Assembly (NCBI RefSeq): GCF_009363095.1
Contig: NZ_CP045295.1
Coordinates: 4,347,501-4,410,000, forward strand
Length of the DNA: 62,500 bases
Source: Paenibacillus cellulositrophicus
GTDB lineage: Bacteria; Bacillota; Bacilli; Paenibacillales; Paenibacillaceae
Direction of reading: 5' to 3'
Under the pieces are notes generated by a model, which did not search any database, was not told the DNA's origin, and was given only the letters and a program-made list of their open reading frames with translations. A program made the translations under genes and the position numbers. Below are positions 44,385-52,813 of this stretch, in pieces (the first letter of the stretch is position 1; every line of letters begins with the position of its first letter).

Positions 44385-44409
44385 TCCCGGACAGTGAGCT
44401 GTTACGGGA
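44385..44409 (+). promoter_or_regulatory. Hairpin with internal loop between rplN and rplX
   Basis: TCCCG-G-ACAG-TGAG-CTGT-TA-CGGGA folds into two stems with an asymmetric internal loop (G opposite TA). There is no T run. It sits 44 nt before rplX, in the spc region where E. coli has an S8 site farther downstream, before rplE. Assignment as a protein-binding RNA site is speculative. Confidence 0.4.
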
Positions 44410-44452
44410 TCCCGATAAATCGCTGACATGCAGTCATAGGAGGTGTAACAAA

Positions 44453-44806
44453 ATGCCGAAAGTGAAAAAGGTTCTGGAATCGCACAGCAACAAACTGCAC
44501 GTGAAGAAAGAAGATACGGTTATGGTCATCAGCGGTAAAGACAAAGGCAAAAAAGGCCGTGTCATCGCAGCGTATCCTCGTGAAAACCGTGTGCTTGTCG
44601 AAGGCGTGAACATGGTGAAGAAACACCAAAAGCCGAACCAATCCAACCCTCAAGGCGGAATCATCGAGCAGGAAGCACCGATCCATGTATCCAACGTGAT
44701 GCATATCGATCCGAAGAGCGGCAAAGTAACCCGTATCGGTTACAAAACGCTGGATAACGGTAAAAAGGTCCGTGTTGCGAAGAAGTCCGGAGAGGTTATC
44801 GACTAA
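44453..44806 (+). CDS. rplX: 50S ribosomal protein L24
   Basis: L24 starts large-subunit assembly. The 117-aa protein has a KOW motif around VKKEDTVMVISGKDKGKKG and the segment GGIIEQEAPIHVSNVM. The ATG at 44453 follows AGGAGGTG. It comes 76 nt after rplN and 31 nt before rplE. Confidence 0.98.
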   Translation: MPKVKKVLESHSNKLHVKKEDTVMVISGKDKGKKGRVIAAYPRENRVLVEGVNMVKKHQKPNQSNPQGGIIEQEAPIHVSNVMHIDPKSGKVTRIGYKTLDNGKKVRVAKKSGEVID

Positions 44807-44837
44807 TCGAATCGTTAAGAAAGGAGGTTCATAATTC

Positions 44838-45380
44838 ATGGCAGCAAGAATGAAAGAACGTTTTTTGAATGAAGTTACTCCTGCTTTGATGCAGAAGTTC
44901 AGTTATTCTACGGTAATGCAGGTACCTAAAATCGAGAAGGTTGTCATCAACATGGGTGTGGGTGATGCCGTATCCAACTCGAAAGTACTGGATGCCGCAG
45001 TTAATGATATGCAGCTGATTGCTGGTCAAAAGCCGGTAATTACTCGTGCTAAAAAATCCATCGCCGGATTCAAACTGCGTGAGAATATGCCGATCGGTGT
45101 GAAGGTAACACTGCGCGGAGAGCGTATGTACTACTTCCTGGACAAATTGTTCAACGTTACCCTTCCACGTGTCCGTGACTTCCACGGCGTGTCTACCAAA
45201 GCATTTGATGGACGCGGCAACTACACACTTGGCCTCAAGGAACAGCTGATCTTCCCTGAGATCGAGTATGATAAAGTTGATAAAGTCCGTGGTATGGATA
45301 TCGTTATCGTAACGACGGCTAAAACTGACGAAGAGTCCCGCGAGCTGCTCGCTCAATTGGGAATGCCTTTTGCGAAGTAA
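44838..45380 (+). CDS. rplE: 50S ribosomal protein L5
   Basis: L5 binds 5S rRNA and forms an intersubunit bridge with S13. The 180-aa protein has KIEKVVINMGVGDAV and the rRNA-binding loop VTLRGERMYYFLDKL. The ATG at 44838 follows AAAGGAGGTTC. It is of standard length and followed by rpsN at 46 nt. Confidence 0.98.
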   Translation: MAARMKERFLNEVTPALMQKFSYSTVMQVPKIEKVVINMGVGDAVSNSKVLDAAVNDMQLIAGQKPVITRAKKSIAGFKLRENMPIGVKVTLRGERMYYFLDKLFNVTLPRVRDFHGVSTKAFDGRGNYTLGLKEQLIFPEIEYDKVDKVRGMDIVIVTTAKTDEESRELLAQLGMPFAK

Positions 45381-45426
45381 TTCGCAAATCCATTTCTCCG
45401 AAAATTTTTAGGAGGTGTCAGGCTAA

Positions 45427-45612
45427 GTGGCAAAAACTTCGATGAAAGTAAAACAACAACGTACGCCTAAGTTTAAAGTGCGTGCTTATACACGCTGCGA
45501 ACGTTGCGGTCGTCCACATTCGGTACTGCAAAAGTTCAAAATTTGCAGAATTTGTTTCCGTGAATTAGCTTATAAAGGCCAGATCCCTGGCGTGAAAAAA
45601 GCAAGCTGGTAA
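45427..45612 (+). CDS. rpsN: 30S ribosomal protein S14, zinc-binding type (type Z)
   Basis: S14 belongs to the 30S head. The 61-aa protein is the short zinc-ribbon form with Cys24-x2-Cys27 and Cys40-x2-Cys43. It starts with GTG at 45427 after AGGAGGTG. Bacillales often keep a longer zinc-free paralogue elsewhere for zinc limitation; it is not in this window. Together with L33, L36 and Adk, several zinc sites are encoded in this region. Confidence 0.98.
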   Translation: MAKTSMKVKQQRTPKFKVRAYTRCERCGRPHSVLQKFKICRICFRELAYKGQIPGVKKASW

Positions 45613-45645
45613 GAAGTTTACAATCGGGAAGGAGGTTCACACAAA

Positions 45646-46044
45646 ATGACTATGTCTGATCCAATTGCAGATATGCTGACTCGTATTCGTAACGCCAACA
45701 CTGTGCGTCACGAAACGGTTGAAATGCCTGCTTCGACGATGAAAAAACAAATCGCTGACATTTTGAAGCGTGAAGGTTTCATCCGTGATGCAGAATATAT
45801 CGATGACAACAAACAAGGGATTATCCGTGTTTTCCTGAAATACGGTGCCAACAATGAACGCGTCATCTCCGGTTTGAAGAGAATCAGTAAACCAGGTCTG
45901 CGCGTGTACACGAAGAGCAACGAAATTCCTCGTGTCCTCGGCGGTTTGGGTATTGCGATTATCTCCACATCCAAGGGAGTTATGACCGACAAAGAAGCTC
46001 GTCAATCCAAAGCTGGCGGAGAAGTTGTCTGCTACGTTTGGTAA
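45646..46044 (+). CDS. rpsH: 30S ribosomal protein S8
   Basis: S8 is a primary 16S rRNA binder of the platform and the spc-operon autoregulator in E. coli. The 132-aa protein starts MTMSDPIADMLTRIRNAN and has the C-terminal rRNA-binding segment GGLGIAIISTSKGVMTDKEA. The ATG at 45646 follows GGAAGGAGG; a second in-frame ATG two codons on is less well spaced. Confidence 0.98.
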   Translation: MTMSDPIADMLTRIRNANTVRHETVEMPASTMKKQIADILKREGFIRDAEYIDDNKQGIIRVFLKYGANNERVISGLKRISKPGLRVYTKSNEIPRVLGGLGIAIISTSKGVMTDKEARQSKAGGEVVCYVW

Positions 46045-46074
46045 TACACGTCACAGAACAAGGAGGTGCAACAC

Positions 46075-46617
46075 ATGTCCCGTATTGGTCGCAAACCAAT
46101 CGCAGTACCAAGCGGTGTGGATATCACACTGAACAATTCCGTTATTACGGTTAAAGGACCGAAAGGATCTTTGACTCGTGAACTTCATAAAGACATGAAG
46201 GTAACGGTAGAAAACAACGAAATCGTCGTTGAGCGCCCATCCGACAACAAAGCGCATCGTTCGCTTCACGGCACGACCCGCAGCGTTGTCAACAACATGG
46301 TGAGCGGAGTAACTGAAGGCTTTTCGAAATCTCTGGAGTTGGTTGGGGTCGGATATCGTGCAAGCAAGTCTGGAGATAAGATCGTCCTGAACGTTGGTTA
46401 CTCTCATCCGGTTGAAATCACTCCAGAACCAGGTATCGAGTTCGAAGTGCCTGCAAATACGAAAATCATCGTTCGCGGTATCGATAAAGAGCGCGTAGGT
46501 GCATACGCCGCTAAAATCCGTTCCGTTCGCGAGCCTGAGCCTTACAAAGGTAAAGGGATTAAGTATGAAGGTGAGCGCATTATCCGTAAGGAAGGTAAAG
46601 CAGGTAAGAAGAAATAA
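46075..46617 (+). CDS. rplF: 50S ribosomal protein L6
   Basis: L6 is located near the sarcin-ricin loop and the factor-binding site. The 180-aa protein has two copies of the L6 fold, with SRIGRKPIAVPSGVDI at the start and the C-terminal EPEPYKGKGIKYEGE. The ATG at 46075 follows AAGGAGGTG; three upstream codons in the same frame lie within that site and are not used. Confidence 0.98.
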   Translation: MSRIGRKPIAVPSGVDITLNNSVITVKGPKGSLTRELHKDMKVTVENNEIVVERPSDNKAHRSLHGTTRSVVNNMVSGVTEGFSKSLELVGVGYRASKSGDKIVLNVGYSHPVEITPEPGIEFEVPANTKIIVRGIDKERVGAYAAKIRSVREPEPYKGKGIKYEGERIIRKEGKAGKKK

Positions 46618-46701
46618 GCAGTTATTTCTTAAGCCTTCTTTACCCCGTGCGTCTTAAAGTGAAGCTGTCATGGCAAAACTGAAAGGAGTGAAAGGGAAGA
46701 C

Positions 46702-47070
46702 ATGATTACAAAAGAGGATAAGAACAAAGCTCGTCTCAAACGTCATCTGCGTGTACGCAAGAAGATCGAAGGTACTGCTGAACGCCCACGTTTGAACGTA
46801 TTCCGTTCTTCTAAACATATCTACGCTCAACTGATCGACGACGTAGCTGGCGTAACCATCGTTTCTGCGTCTACAGTTGATAAAGAGCTTAGCGGTTCCG
46901 TGAAAAACGGCGGCAGCGTTGAGGCTGCTCGTCAAGTCGGCGAACTCGTTGCTAAGCGTGCAAAAGAAAAAGGTCATACTTCAATCGTATTCGACCGCGG
47001 AGGATACCTGTACCATGGACGGATTCAAGCTCTGGCTGACGCAGCTCGCGAAGCAGGCTTGGAATTCTAA
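46702..47070 (+). CDS. rplR: 50S ribosomal protein L18
   Basis: L18 binds 5S rRNA in the central protuberance. The 122-aa protein has RLNVFRSSKHIYAQLIDD and the C-terminal segment FDRGGYLYHGRIQALADAAR. The ATG at 46702 follows GGAGTGAAAGGGA. The 84-nt gap after rplF contains no clear signal. Confidence 0.98.
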   Translation: MITKEDKNKARLKRHLRVRKKIEGTAERPRLNVFRSSKHIYAQLIDDVAGVTIVSASTVDKELSGSVKNGGSVEAARQVGELVAKRAKEKGHTSIVFDRGGYLYHGRIQALADAAREAGLEF

Positions 47071-47096
47071 GAATTTCTAAAAAGGAGGTAAACGAC

Positions 47097-47594
47097 TTGC
47101 GTGTAGATCCTAACACTTTGGAACTGACTGAAAGAGTGGTTAATATTAACCGCGTTGCTAAAGTAGTAAAAGGCGGACGCCGTTTCAGCTTCAGCGCGCT
47201 GGTAGTTGTCGGTGACGGCAAAGGCTGGGTTGGTGCTGGTATCGGTAAAGCAGGCGAAGTTCCTGATGCCATCCGCAAAGGCATCGAAGATGCTAAGAAA
47301 AATCTGATTCACGTTCCTCTCGTTGGAACATCAATTCCTCACCTGGTCACTGGCCACTTTGGTGCTGGACGCGTTCTTTTGAAACCAGCGTCTGAAGGTA
47401 CTGGAGTTATCGCCGGCGGTCCTGTACGTGCCGTACTGGAGCTGGCAGGTGTAGGTGACATCTTGACAAAATCTTTGGGTTCTTCGAACTCCATGAACAT
47501 GGTCAACGCGACTTTGGAGGGCTTGTCCCGCCTGAAGCGTGCTGAAGATGTAGCCAAATTGCGTGGCAAATCTGTCGAAGAGCTGCTCGGTTAA
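47097..47594 (+). CDS. rpsE: 30S ribosomal protein S5
   Basis: S5 lies at the mRNA entry channel and influences fidelity. The 165-aa protein has the N-terminal double-stranded RNA-binding fold with VVKGGRRFSFSALVVVGDG, the loop where spectinomycin-resistance changes arise, and a C-terminal domain around GSSNSMNMVNATLEGL. It starts with TTG at 47097 after AAAGGAGGT; no ATG is available. rpmD follows after 12 nt. Confidence 0.98.
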   Translation: MRVDPNTLELTERVVNINRVAKVVKGGRRFSFSALVVVGDGKGWVGAGIGKAGEVPDAIRKGIEDAKKNLIHVPLVGTSIPHLVTGHFGAGRVLLKPASEGTGVIAGGPVRAVLELAGVGDILTKSLGSSNSMNMVNATLEGLSRLKRAEDVAKLRGKSVEELLG

Positions 47595-47606
47595 GGAGGG
47601 AATGTC

Positions 47607-47792
47607 ATGGCTAAACTTCAAATTACCCTCGTCCGCAGTTTGATCGGCCGTCCTGAAACTCAGCGCACGACTGTAAAAACTCTCGGCTTGCGTAAATTAA
47701 ATTCGACGGTGGTTCATAACGACAATCCTGCAATTCGCGGAATGATCAACAAAGTGAGCCACTTGGTATCTGTTACTGAAATTGAAGGTTAA
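47607..47792 (+). CDS. rpmD: 50S ribosomal protein L30
   Basis: L30 is a small large-subunit protein. The 61-aa product has the family pattern KLQITLVRSLIGRPETQR and NDNPAIRGMINKVSHLV. The ATG at 47607 follows AAGGAGGG, 12 nt after rpsE. Confidence 0.97.
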   Translation: MAKLQITLVRSLIGRPETQRTTVKTLGLRKLNSTVVHNDNPAIRGMINKVSHLVSVTEIEG

Positions 47793-47839
47793 TCTTGCAA
47801 CAAGATTAACCTAGAAATATTAAGGAGGTGCAACGAACG

Positions 47840-48280
47840 ATGAAGTTACACGAACTTTCCTCAGCTGCTGGATCCCGCAAAGAACGCAAACGTGTTGGCC
47901 GTGGTACAAGTAGCGGTACTGGTAAAACATCTGGCCGTGGTCACAAAGGTCAAAACGCTCGTTCCGGCGGCGGTGTGCGTCCTGGCTTCGAAGGTGGGCA
48001 AAACCCATTGTATCGTCGTCTGCCGAAACGTGGATTTGTAAATCCTACGCGGAAAGAGTATGCGATCGTGAACATCGAGGAACTGAACAGCTTTGCAGAG
48101 GGTACTGAAGTAACTCCTGAGTTTTTGGTGGAAAGCGGCGTCGTGAAAAACACGAAGAGCGGCATCAAAATTCTTGGTAATGGCGAAGTAACCGTAAAAT
48201 TGACTGTAAAAGCAAACAAGTTCTCTCAATCTGCGGTAGAGAAAATCGAGGCTGCCGGCGGTAAAACCGAGGTGATCTAA
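47840..48280 (+). CDS. rplO: 50S ribosomal protein L15
   Basis: L15 is a late-assembly large-subunit protein with a long basic N-terminal extension. The 146-aa protein has KRVGRGTSSGTGKTSGRGHK and GGVRPGFEGGQNPLYRRLPK. The ATG at 47840 follows TAAGGAGGTG. Its stop codon shares one base with the secY start, so SecY synthesis is coupled to it. Confidence 0.98.
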   Translation: MKLHELSSAAGSRKERKRVGRGTSSGTGKTSGRGHKGQNARSGGGVRPGFEGGQNPLYRRLPKRGFVNPTRKEYAIVNIEELNSFAEGTEVTPEFLVESGVVKNTKSGIKILGNGEVTVKLTVKANKFSQSAVEKIEAAGGKTEVI

Positions 48281-49578
48281 TGTTTAAGACCCTGAAGAAT
48301 ATATGGCGGGTTGAGGACCTACGCAAGAGAATCTTGTTCACCTTGTTTGTACTGATCATTTACCGTATCGGTTCATTCGTTCCTGTTCCAGGCGTTGATA
48401 AAACGGTCCTGGAGCAAACGAATCAGCAGGGTAGCGAGTTGTTTGGTCTCTTAAACACGTTCTCGGGAGGAGCGCTTCATCAGTTCTCCATCTTTGCCCT
48501 CGGGATCGTGCCGTATATTACCTCGTCCATCATCGTGCAGTTGTTGTCGATGGATGTCGTCCCGAAACTTGCCGAATGGGCTAAACAAGGCGAGCACGGG
48601 AAGAAGAAGTCAGCGCAATTGACACGCTATGGTACGATAGTATTGGGCCTGATTCAGTCGTTTGCGATGGCCATCGGTTTTAACCGGTTGTACGGTACGC
48701 AAATGATTCCTAACGCCACCTTCGTGGATTACCTGCTCGTTGCGATCGTATTGACCGCAGGTACGGCATTCCTGATGTGGCTTGGTGAACAAATTACTGA
48801 AAAAGGAATCGGTAATGGTATTTCCATTCTGATTTTTGCAGGGATTGTCGCTAACATCCCGATGTATATCCGGAGTACAGCGAGTTCCAACTTTATTCAA
48901 GATGGTCAGGTATTTATGAATACACTCAAGACGATCATCATACTTATTGTGATCGTGGCGATTATTGCGGGTGTCATTTACATCCAGCAAGCGATTCGTA
49001 AAATTCCTGTGCAGTACGCAAAACGTGTGGTAGGCAACAAAATGTACGGCGGACAGAATACGCATATTCCGCTCAAGATCAATGCTGCGGGCGTTATTCC
49101 GGTCATCTTCGCTGTCTCCTTGCTGCAGTTTCCTACGATTATTGCGAGCTTCTGGTCAACTCATGCTTGGGCCCAATGGATCCAAACGAACTTGAGATAT
49201 GACTACCCTCTTGGTATGGTACTGTATGTTCTGATGATCATTGGTTTCACTTTCTTCTACACATTCGTGCAGATGAATCCAAACCAAATGGCTGATAACA
49301 TGAAGAAAAACGGTGGCTACATTCCTGGCATTCGTCCTGGTAAAGCGACTGAGAAGTACCTGACCCGCGTAATGTCCCGGTTAACGATGACCGGCGCCAT
49401 CTTCCTGGCCGTTATTTCTCTGCTTCCGATCGGTTTCGGTACGCTTGCCGGTCTGCCGAACTCGGTGAAAATCGGGGGAACTTCACTGCTCATCGTCATC
49501 GGTGTGGCATTGGATACAATGAAGACCATCGAAAGTCAATTGATTAAGCGCCATTACAAAGGCTTTATCAATAAATAG
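48280..49578 (+). CDS. secY: Preprotein translocase subunit SecY
   Basis: SecY is the protein-conducting channel of the membrane. The 432-aa protein has ten predicted transmembrane helices. Helix 2 begins around SGGALHQFSIFALGIVPYIT (the plug region), and the cytoplasmic loop near NPNQMADNMKKNGGYIPGIRPG, cited here as GGYIPGIRPG, contacts ribosome and SecA. The ATG at 48280 overlaps the rplO stop by one base. SecE is encoded at 21997. Confidence 0.98.
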   Translation: MFKTLKNIWRVEDLRKRILFTLFVLIIYRIGSFVPVPGVDKTVLEQTNQQGSELFGLLNTFSGGALHQFSIFALGIVPYITSSIIVQLLSMDVVPKLAEWAKQGEHGKKKSAQLTRYGTIVLGLIQSFAMAIGFNRLYGTQMIPNATFVDYLLVAIVLTAGTAFLMWLGEQITEKGIGNGISILIFAGIVANIPMYIRSTASSNFIQDGQVFMNTLKTIIILIVIVAIIAGVIYIQQAIRKIPVQYAKRVVGNKMYGGQNTHIPLKINAAGVIPVIFAVSLLQFPTIIASFWSTHAWAQWIQTNLRYDYPLGMVLYVLMIIGFTFFYTFVQMNPNQMADNMKKNGGYIPGIRPGKATEKYLTRVMSRLTMTGAIFLAVISLLPIGFGTLAGLPNSVKIGGTSLLIVIGVALDTMKTIESQLIKRHYKGFINK

Positions 49579-49664
49579 TAATAGGTCCCGGTGAAGTCCA
49601 TTGAACTTCCCGGTGCTTATTGCGTTGTTTCTTGTAACGGTAGTGTTTGGAGGGAGAGAGAAAC

Positions 49665-50309
49665 GTGAACATACTATTCATGGGCCCTCCTGGGGCAGGT
49701 AAGGGAACACAGGCGGAAGTCATTGTCAATGAATTCGGCATTCCCCATATTTCGACAGGCGATGCATTTCGTTTGGCGATTAAACAGGGAACTCCCATCG
49801 GGAAGAAAGCCAAAGAATACATGGACCAAGGACTCCTGGTACCGGATGATGTAACGATCGGCATTGTTGAAGAACGTCTGCAGCAGTCCGATTGCGAAAA
49901 AGGTTTTTTATTGGACGGCTTTCCAAGAACCCTTTCGCAAGCGGAAGCGCTGGATGAAATTCTTAGCAGACTGAACACGAAGCTTGATCATGTCATCAAC
50001 CTGAAAGTTGACCGCGACAAGCTGATGGCGCGCCTTACGGGACGCCGGATCTGCAAGAACTGCGGTGCAACTTATCATGTGATTTTCAACCCGCCAAAAC
50101 AGGAAGGTGTATGTGATAAATGCGGAGGCGAACTGTATCAGCGCTCGGATGATAACGAAGAGAGCGTAGGTACCCGCCTGGACGAATATATCAACAAAAC
50201 AGCACCGCTCCTTACGTTTTATGAGAACAAAGGTCTTTTGCGTCAGATCGATGGGGATCAGGAAATCGGTACGGTATCTGATGAAATCGTATCGGTACTG
50301 CGAGGTTAA
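49665..50309 (+). CDS. adk: Adenylate kinase (zinc-containing)
   Basis: Adk interconverts ATP and AMP with two ADP. The 214-aa protein has the P-loop GPPGAGKGTQ (7-16), the AMP-binding DGFPRT motif, and a long LID domain with the zinc ligands CKNC and CDKC, a feature of Gram-positive enzymes. It starts with GTG at 49665 after GGAGGGAGAG; an in-frame TTG 18 nt upstream lies before that site. map begins 5 nt after it. Confidence 0.97.
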   Translation: MNILFMGPPGAGKGTQAEVIVNEFGIPHISTGDAFRLAIKQGTPIGKKAKEYMDQGLLVPDDVTIGIVEERLQQSDCEKGFLLDGFPRTLSQAEALDEILSRLNTKLDHVINLKVDRDKLMARLTGRRICKNCGATYHVIFNPPKQEGVCDKCGGELYQRSDDNEESVGTRLDEYINKTAPLLTFYENKGLLRQIDGDQEIGTVSDEIVSVLRG

Positions 50310-50314
50310 TTGTA

Positions 50315-51067
50315 ATGATCATTTGTAAGTCCGAAACGGAACTTGGCTTTATGAGGGAGGCCGGACGGATCGTTGCGGAAACGCATCGCCTCATGGCCAA
50401 ACACATCGAGCCGGGGATCACTACCGGAGAACTTGATCGGATTGCAGACCACTACATTCGCAGTCAACATGCGCTGCCGTCTTTTAAAGGCTACAATGGT
50501 TTTCCTGCCAGCATTTGCGCTTCAGTCAATGATCAATTGGTGCACGGATTTCCCGGCAAACGCAAATTAAACGAAGGCGACATTATTACGCTAGACATCG
50601 GTGCGCAGTACCGTGGTTACCATGGAGACTCCGCTTGGACCTATCCTGTAGGGAGCATTTCGGAGGAAGCCCAGCGTCTGCTGGACGTCACCGAAAGGTC
50701 TTTATATGCAGGCTTAGAGCTTGTCAAACCTGATGTGCGCCTGTTTACGATCTCGCATGCCATTCAACGCGTGATTGAAGATGCCGGCTTCTCGGTTGTC
50801 CGGGAGTATGTCGGGCACGGTGTTGGGGCAGAACTGCATGAAGAACCACAAATTCCGAACTTTGGCACGCCGGACCGAGGGCCTCGGCTTAAACCCGGCA
50901 TGGTGTTGGCGATCGAACCGATGGTCAATGCCGGATCAAGGTATGTTAAGACGCTGGAAGACAACTGGACGGTCGTTACGGTTGACGGCTCCCTGTGTGC
51001 CCATTTTGAGCATACGGTGGCTGTGACGCCTGACGGCATGGAGATTTTCACAAAACTGGATGTGTAG
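50315..51067 (+). CDS. map: Methionine aminopeptidase, type I
   Basis: MetAP removes the initiator methionine from nascent proteins. The 250-aa protein has the pita-bread fold with the five metal ligands in the expected order: Asp in ITLDIGAQ, Asp in HGDSAW, His in YVGHGVGAELHEEP, Glu in LAIEPMVN and Glu in HFEHTVAV. It lacks the SH3-binding N-terminal extension. The ATG at 50315 lies 5 nt after adk. Confidence 0.97.
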   Translation: MIICKSETELGFMREAGRIVAETHRLMAKHIEPGITTGELDRIADHYIRSQHALPSFKGYNGFPASICASVNDQLVHGFPGKRKLNEGDIITLDIGAQYRGYHGDSAWTYPVGSISEEAQRLLDVTERSLYAGLELVKPDVRLFTISHAIQRVIEDAGFSVVREYVGHGVGAELHEEPQIPNFGTPDRGPRLKPGMVLAIEPMVNAGSRYVKTLEDNWTVVTVDGSLCAHFEHTVAVTPDGMEIFTKLDV

Positions 51068-51077
51068 GTGATCGTTC

Positions 51078-51386
51078 TTGAGCAATCAAAGCAGCCCGCA
51101 AATCGGTCAAATTGTGAAGATCCTGAAAGGCAAGGATGCCGGACAGCTCGCCGTGGTCGTATCCATAGCTGACAGCAGATTTGTGTATATAGCTGACGGG
51201 GACAAACGAAAGTTTGACCAGTGCAAGAAGAAGAATCTATTGCATCTGGAACCCCAAAAGTTTATCAGCAGTGAGGTTGTTGACAGTTTAAAAGAAAGCG
51301 GTCGGGTCACAAACGGAAAGCTGCGTTATGCAGTGATGAAGTTTATGAAGTCCACCGAATCCCAAGCTGAAGAGAAAGGAGACTGA
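51078..51386 (+). CDS. KOW domain RNA-binding protein (L14e-like)
   Basis: The 102-aa protein has an N-terminal KOW motif (IGQIVKILKGKDAGQLAVVV) and resembles archaeal/eukaryotic ribosomal protein L14e. A homologue (ybzG) lies at the same place between map and infA in B. subtilis. Its function is unknown; a ribosome-associated RNA-binding role is a reasonable guess. It starts with TTG at 51078 (ribosome binding site about GTAGGTGATCG, weak) and ends 2 nt before infA, so the two are coupled. Confidence 0.88.
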   Translation: MSNQSSPQIGQIVKILKGKDAGQLAVVVSIADSRFVYIADGDKRKFDQCKKKNLLHLEPQKFISSEVVDSLKESGRVTNGKLRYAVMKFMKSTESQAEEKGD

Positions 51387-51388
51387 CT

Positions 51389-51604
51389 GTGGCCAAAGAA
51401 GATGTTATTGAAGTGGAAGGCACGGTTCTTGAACCATTGCCGAATGCAACGTTCAAGGTCGAACTGGAGAACGGTCATCAGATTCTTGCCCATGTTTCCG
51501 GTAAGCTGCGGATGCACTTTATCCGTATTCTAACAGGCGACAAAGTGGTCGTTCAGTTATCGCCTTATGATCTAACCAAAGGTCGTATAACTTATCGTAA
51601 ATAG
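51389..51604 (+). CDS. infA: Translation initiation factor IF-1
   Basis: IF-1 blocks the A site during initiation and assists IF-2 and IF-3. The 71-aa OB-fold protein has KEDVIEVEGTVLEPLPNATF and GRITYRK at the end. It starts with GTG at 51389 after AAAGGAG. The 155 nt downstream, before rpmJ, contain several small palindromes (for example GTTTCC...GGAAAC and GATGTTAAACATC) but no clear terminator. Confidence 0.97.
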   Translation: MAKEDVIEVEGTVLEPLPNATFKVELENGHQILAHVSGKLRMHFIRILTGDKVVVQLSPYDLTKGRITYRK

Positions 51605-51759
51605 CAATTCCGTTTCCTTTAGGGGAAACGTTCAGGATGTTAAACATCCCGTTTGCAGCAATTAACGTAGTGAACATTTTATCCGGACCTGGTCCGGTTG
51701 ACTCCGAGTCATCCTACGAAGAGAGTTTTGCTTGGCAAAACTTTAGGGAGGTAATGAAC

Positions 51760-51873
51760 ATGAAGGTAAGACCTTCTGTAAAGCCTATGTGCGAAAAATG
51801 CAAAGTCATTCGTCGCAAAGGTACTGTAATGGTTATCTGTGAAAATCCGAAGCACAAACAAAAACAAGGTTAA
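51760..51873 (+). CDS. rpmJ: 50S ribosomal protein L36
   Basis: L36 is the smallest large-subunit protein. The 37-aa product binds zinc through Cys11, Cys14, Cys27 and His32. The ATG at 51760 follows AGGGAGG; an in-frame ATG two codons earlier is too close to that site. rpsM follows after 21 nt. Confidence 0.97.
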   Translation: MKVRPSVKPMCEKCKVIRRKGTVMVICENPKHKQKQG

Positions 51874-51894
51874 GAGAAGGGGGTGTAGCGTAAA

Positions 51895-52263
51895 ATGGCT
51901 CGTATAGCTGGTGTGGATTTGCCACGTGACAAACGCGTTGAGATCGCCTTGACTTATATTTTCGGAATCGGTAAAACGACTTCCCAGAAAATTCTGAGCG
52001 AAACAGGCATCAATCCGGACACTCGTGTTCGTGATTTGACGGAAGATGAAGTCAGCAAATTGCGTGAAACGATCGACAAAGGGGTTAAGGTTGAAGGTGA
52101 CCTGCGTCGTGAAATTTCCTTAAATATTAAGCGTCTCGTTGAAATCGGATGCTATCGTGGTGTGCGTCATCGCCGCGGTCTGCCGGTTCGTGGACAACGT
52201 ACTAAAACCAATGCTCGTACACGGAAAGGCCCTCGTCGTACTGTAGCGAACAAGAAGAAATAA
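51895..52263 (+). CDS. rpsM: 30S ribosomal protein S13
   Basis: S13 forms intersubunit bridges and contacts P-site tRNA through its basic tail. The 122-aa protein has ARIAGVDLPRDKRVEIALTY and the C-terminal basic RGLPVRGQRTKTNARTRKG. The ATG at 51895 follows AAGGGGGTG. Confidence 0.98.
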   Translation: MARIAGVDLPRDKRVEIALTYIFGIGKTTSQKILSETGINPDTRVRDLTEDEVSKLRETIDKGVKVEGDLRREISLNIKRLVEIGCYRGVRHRRGLPVRGQRTKTNARTRKGPRRTVANKKK

Positions 52264-52282
52264 TAAGGGGGGATAAAAGACA

Positions 52283-52678
52283 ATGGCTAAACCGAAAAAA
52301 GTCGTACGTACTAAACGTCGTGACCGTAAAAATATTGAATCTGGCGTGGCTCATATCCGTTCCACGTTCAACAATACGATCGTAACGATCACGGATCCTC
52401 ACGGTAACGCAATTTCTTGGGCAAGCTCCGGCGGCCTCGGATTCAAAGGTTCCCGTAAATCCACTCCGTTTGCTGCGCAAATGGCTGCTGAAACAGCTGC
52501 CAAAGCTGCAATGGAACATGGTATGAAGGCAGTTGAGGTTATGGTTAAAGGTCCAGGTGCAGGCCGTGAAGCAGCGATCCGTTCTTTGCAAGCTGCTGGT
52601 CTGGAAGTCAACCTGATCAAAGACGTAACTCCAATTCCTCACAACGGTTGCCGCCCGCCAAAACGTCGTCGTGTCTAA
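52283..52678 (+). CDS. rpsK: 30S ribosomal protein S11
   Basis: S11 belongs to the 30S platform and lines the mRNA exit channel. The 131-aa protein has HIRSTFNNTIVTITDPHGN and the C-terminal PIPHNGCRPPKRRRV, both strongly conserved. The ATG at 52283 follows AAGGGGGGA. It is separated from rpoA by 135 nt holding a promoter. Confidence 0.98.
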   Translation: MAKPKKVVRTKRRDRKNIESGVAHIRSTFNNTIVTITDPHGNAISWASSGGLGFKGSRKSTPFAAQMAAETAAKAAMEHGMKAVEVMVKGPGAGREAAIRSLQAAGLEVNLIKDVTPIPHNGCRPPKRRRV

Positions 52679-52708
52679 TTGATAGTCAACCTGGGAATGT
52701 GGTATAAA
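52679..52708 (+). promoter_or_regulatory. Internal promoter candidate before rpoA
   Basis: TTGATA (52679-52684), an 18-nt spacer and TATAAA (52703-52708), in the 135-nt gap between rpsK and rpoA. It could give rpoA-rplQ extra transcription within the superoperon. Confidence 0.45.
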
Positions 52709-52813
52709 ACCGGCACAATCTGCTAATAATGGTTGTTTAGGCATACTACATGGATACACTTGAACAAGGTGACAGTTTCATATAGGAGCGACGTTTGAAG
52801 GAGGGGTACTTGC

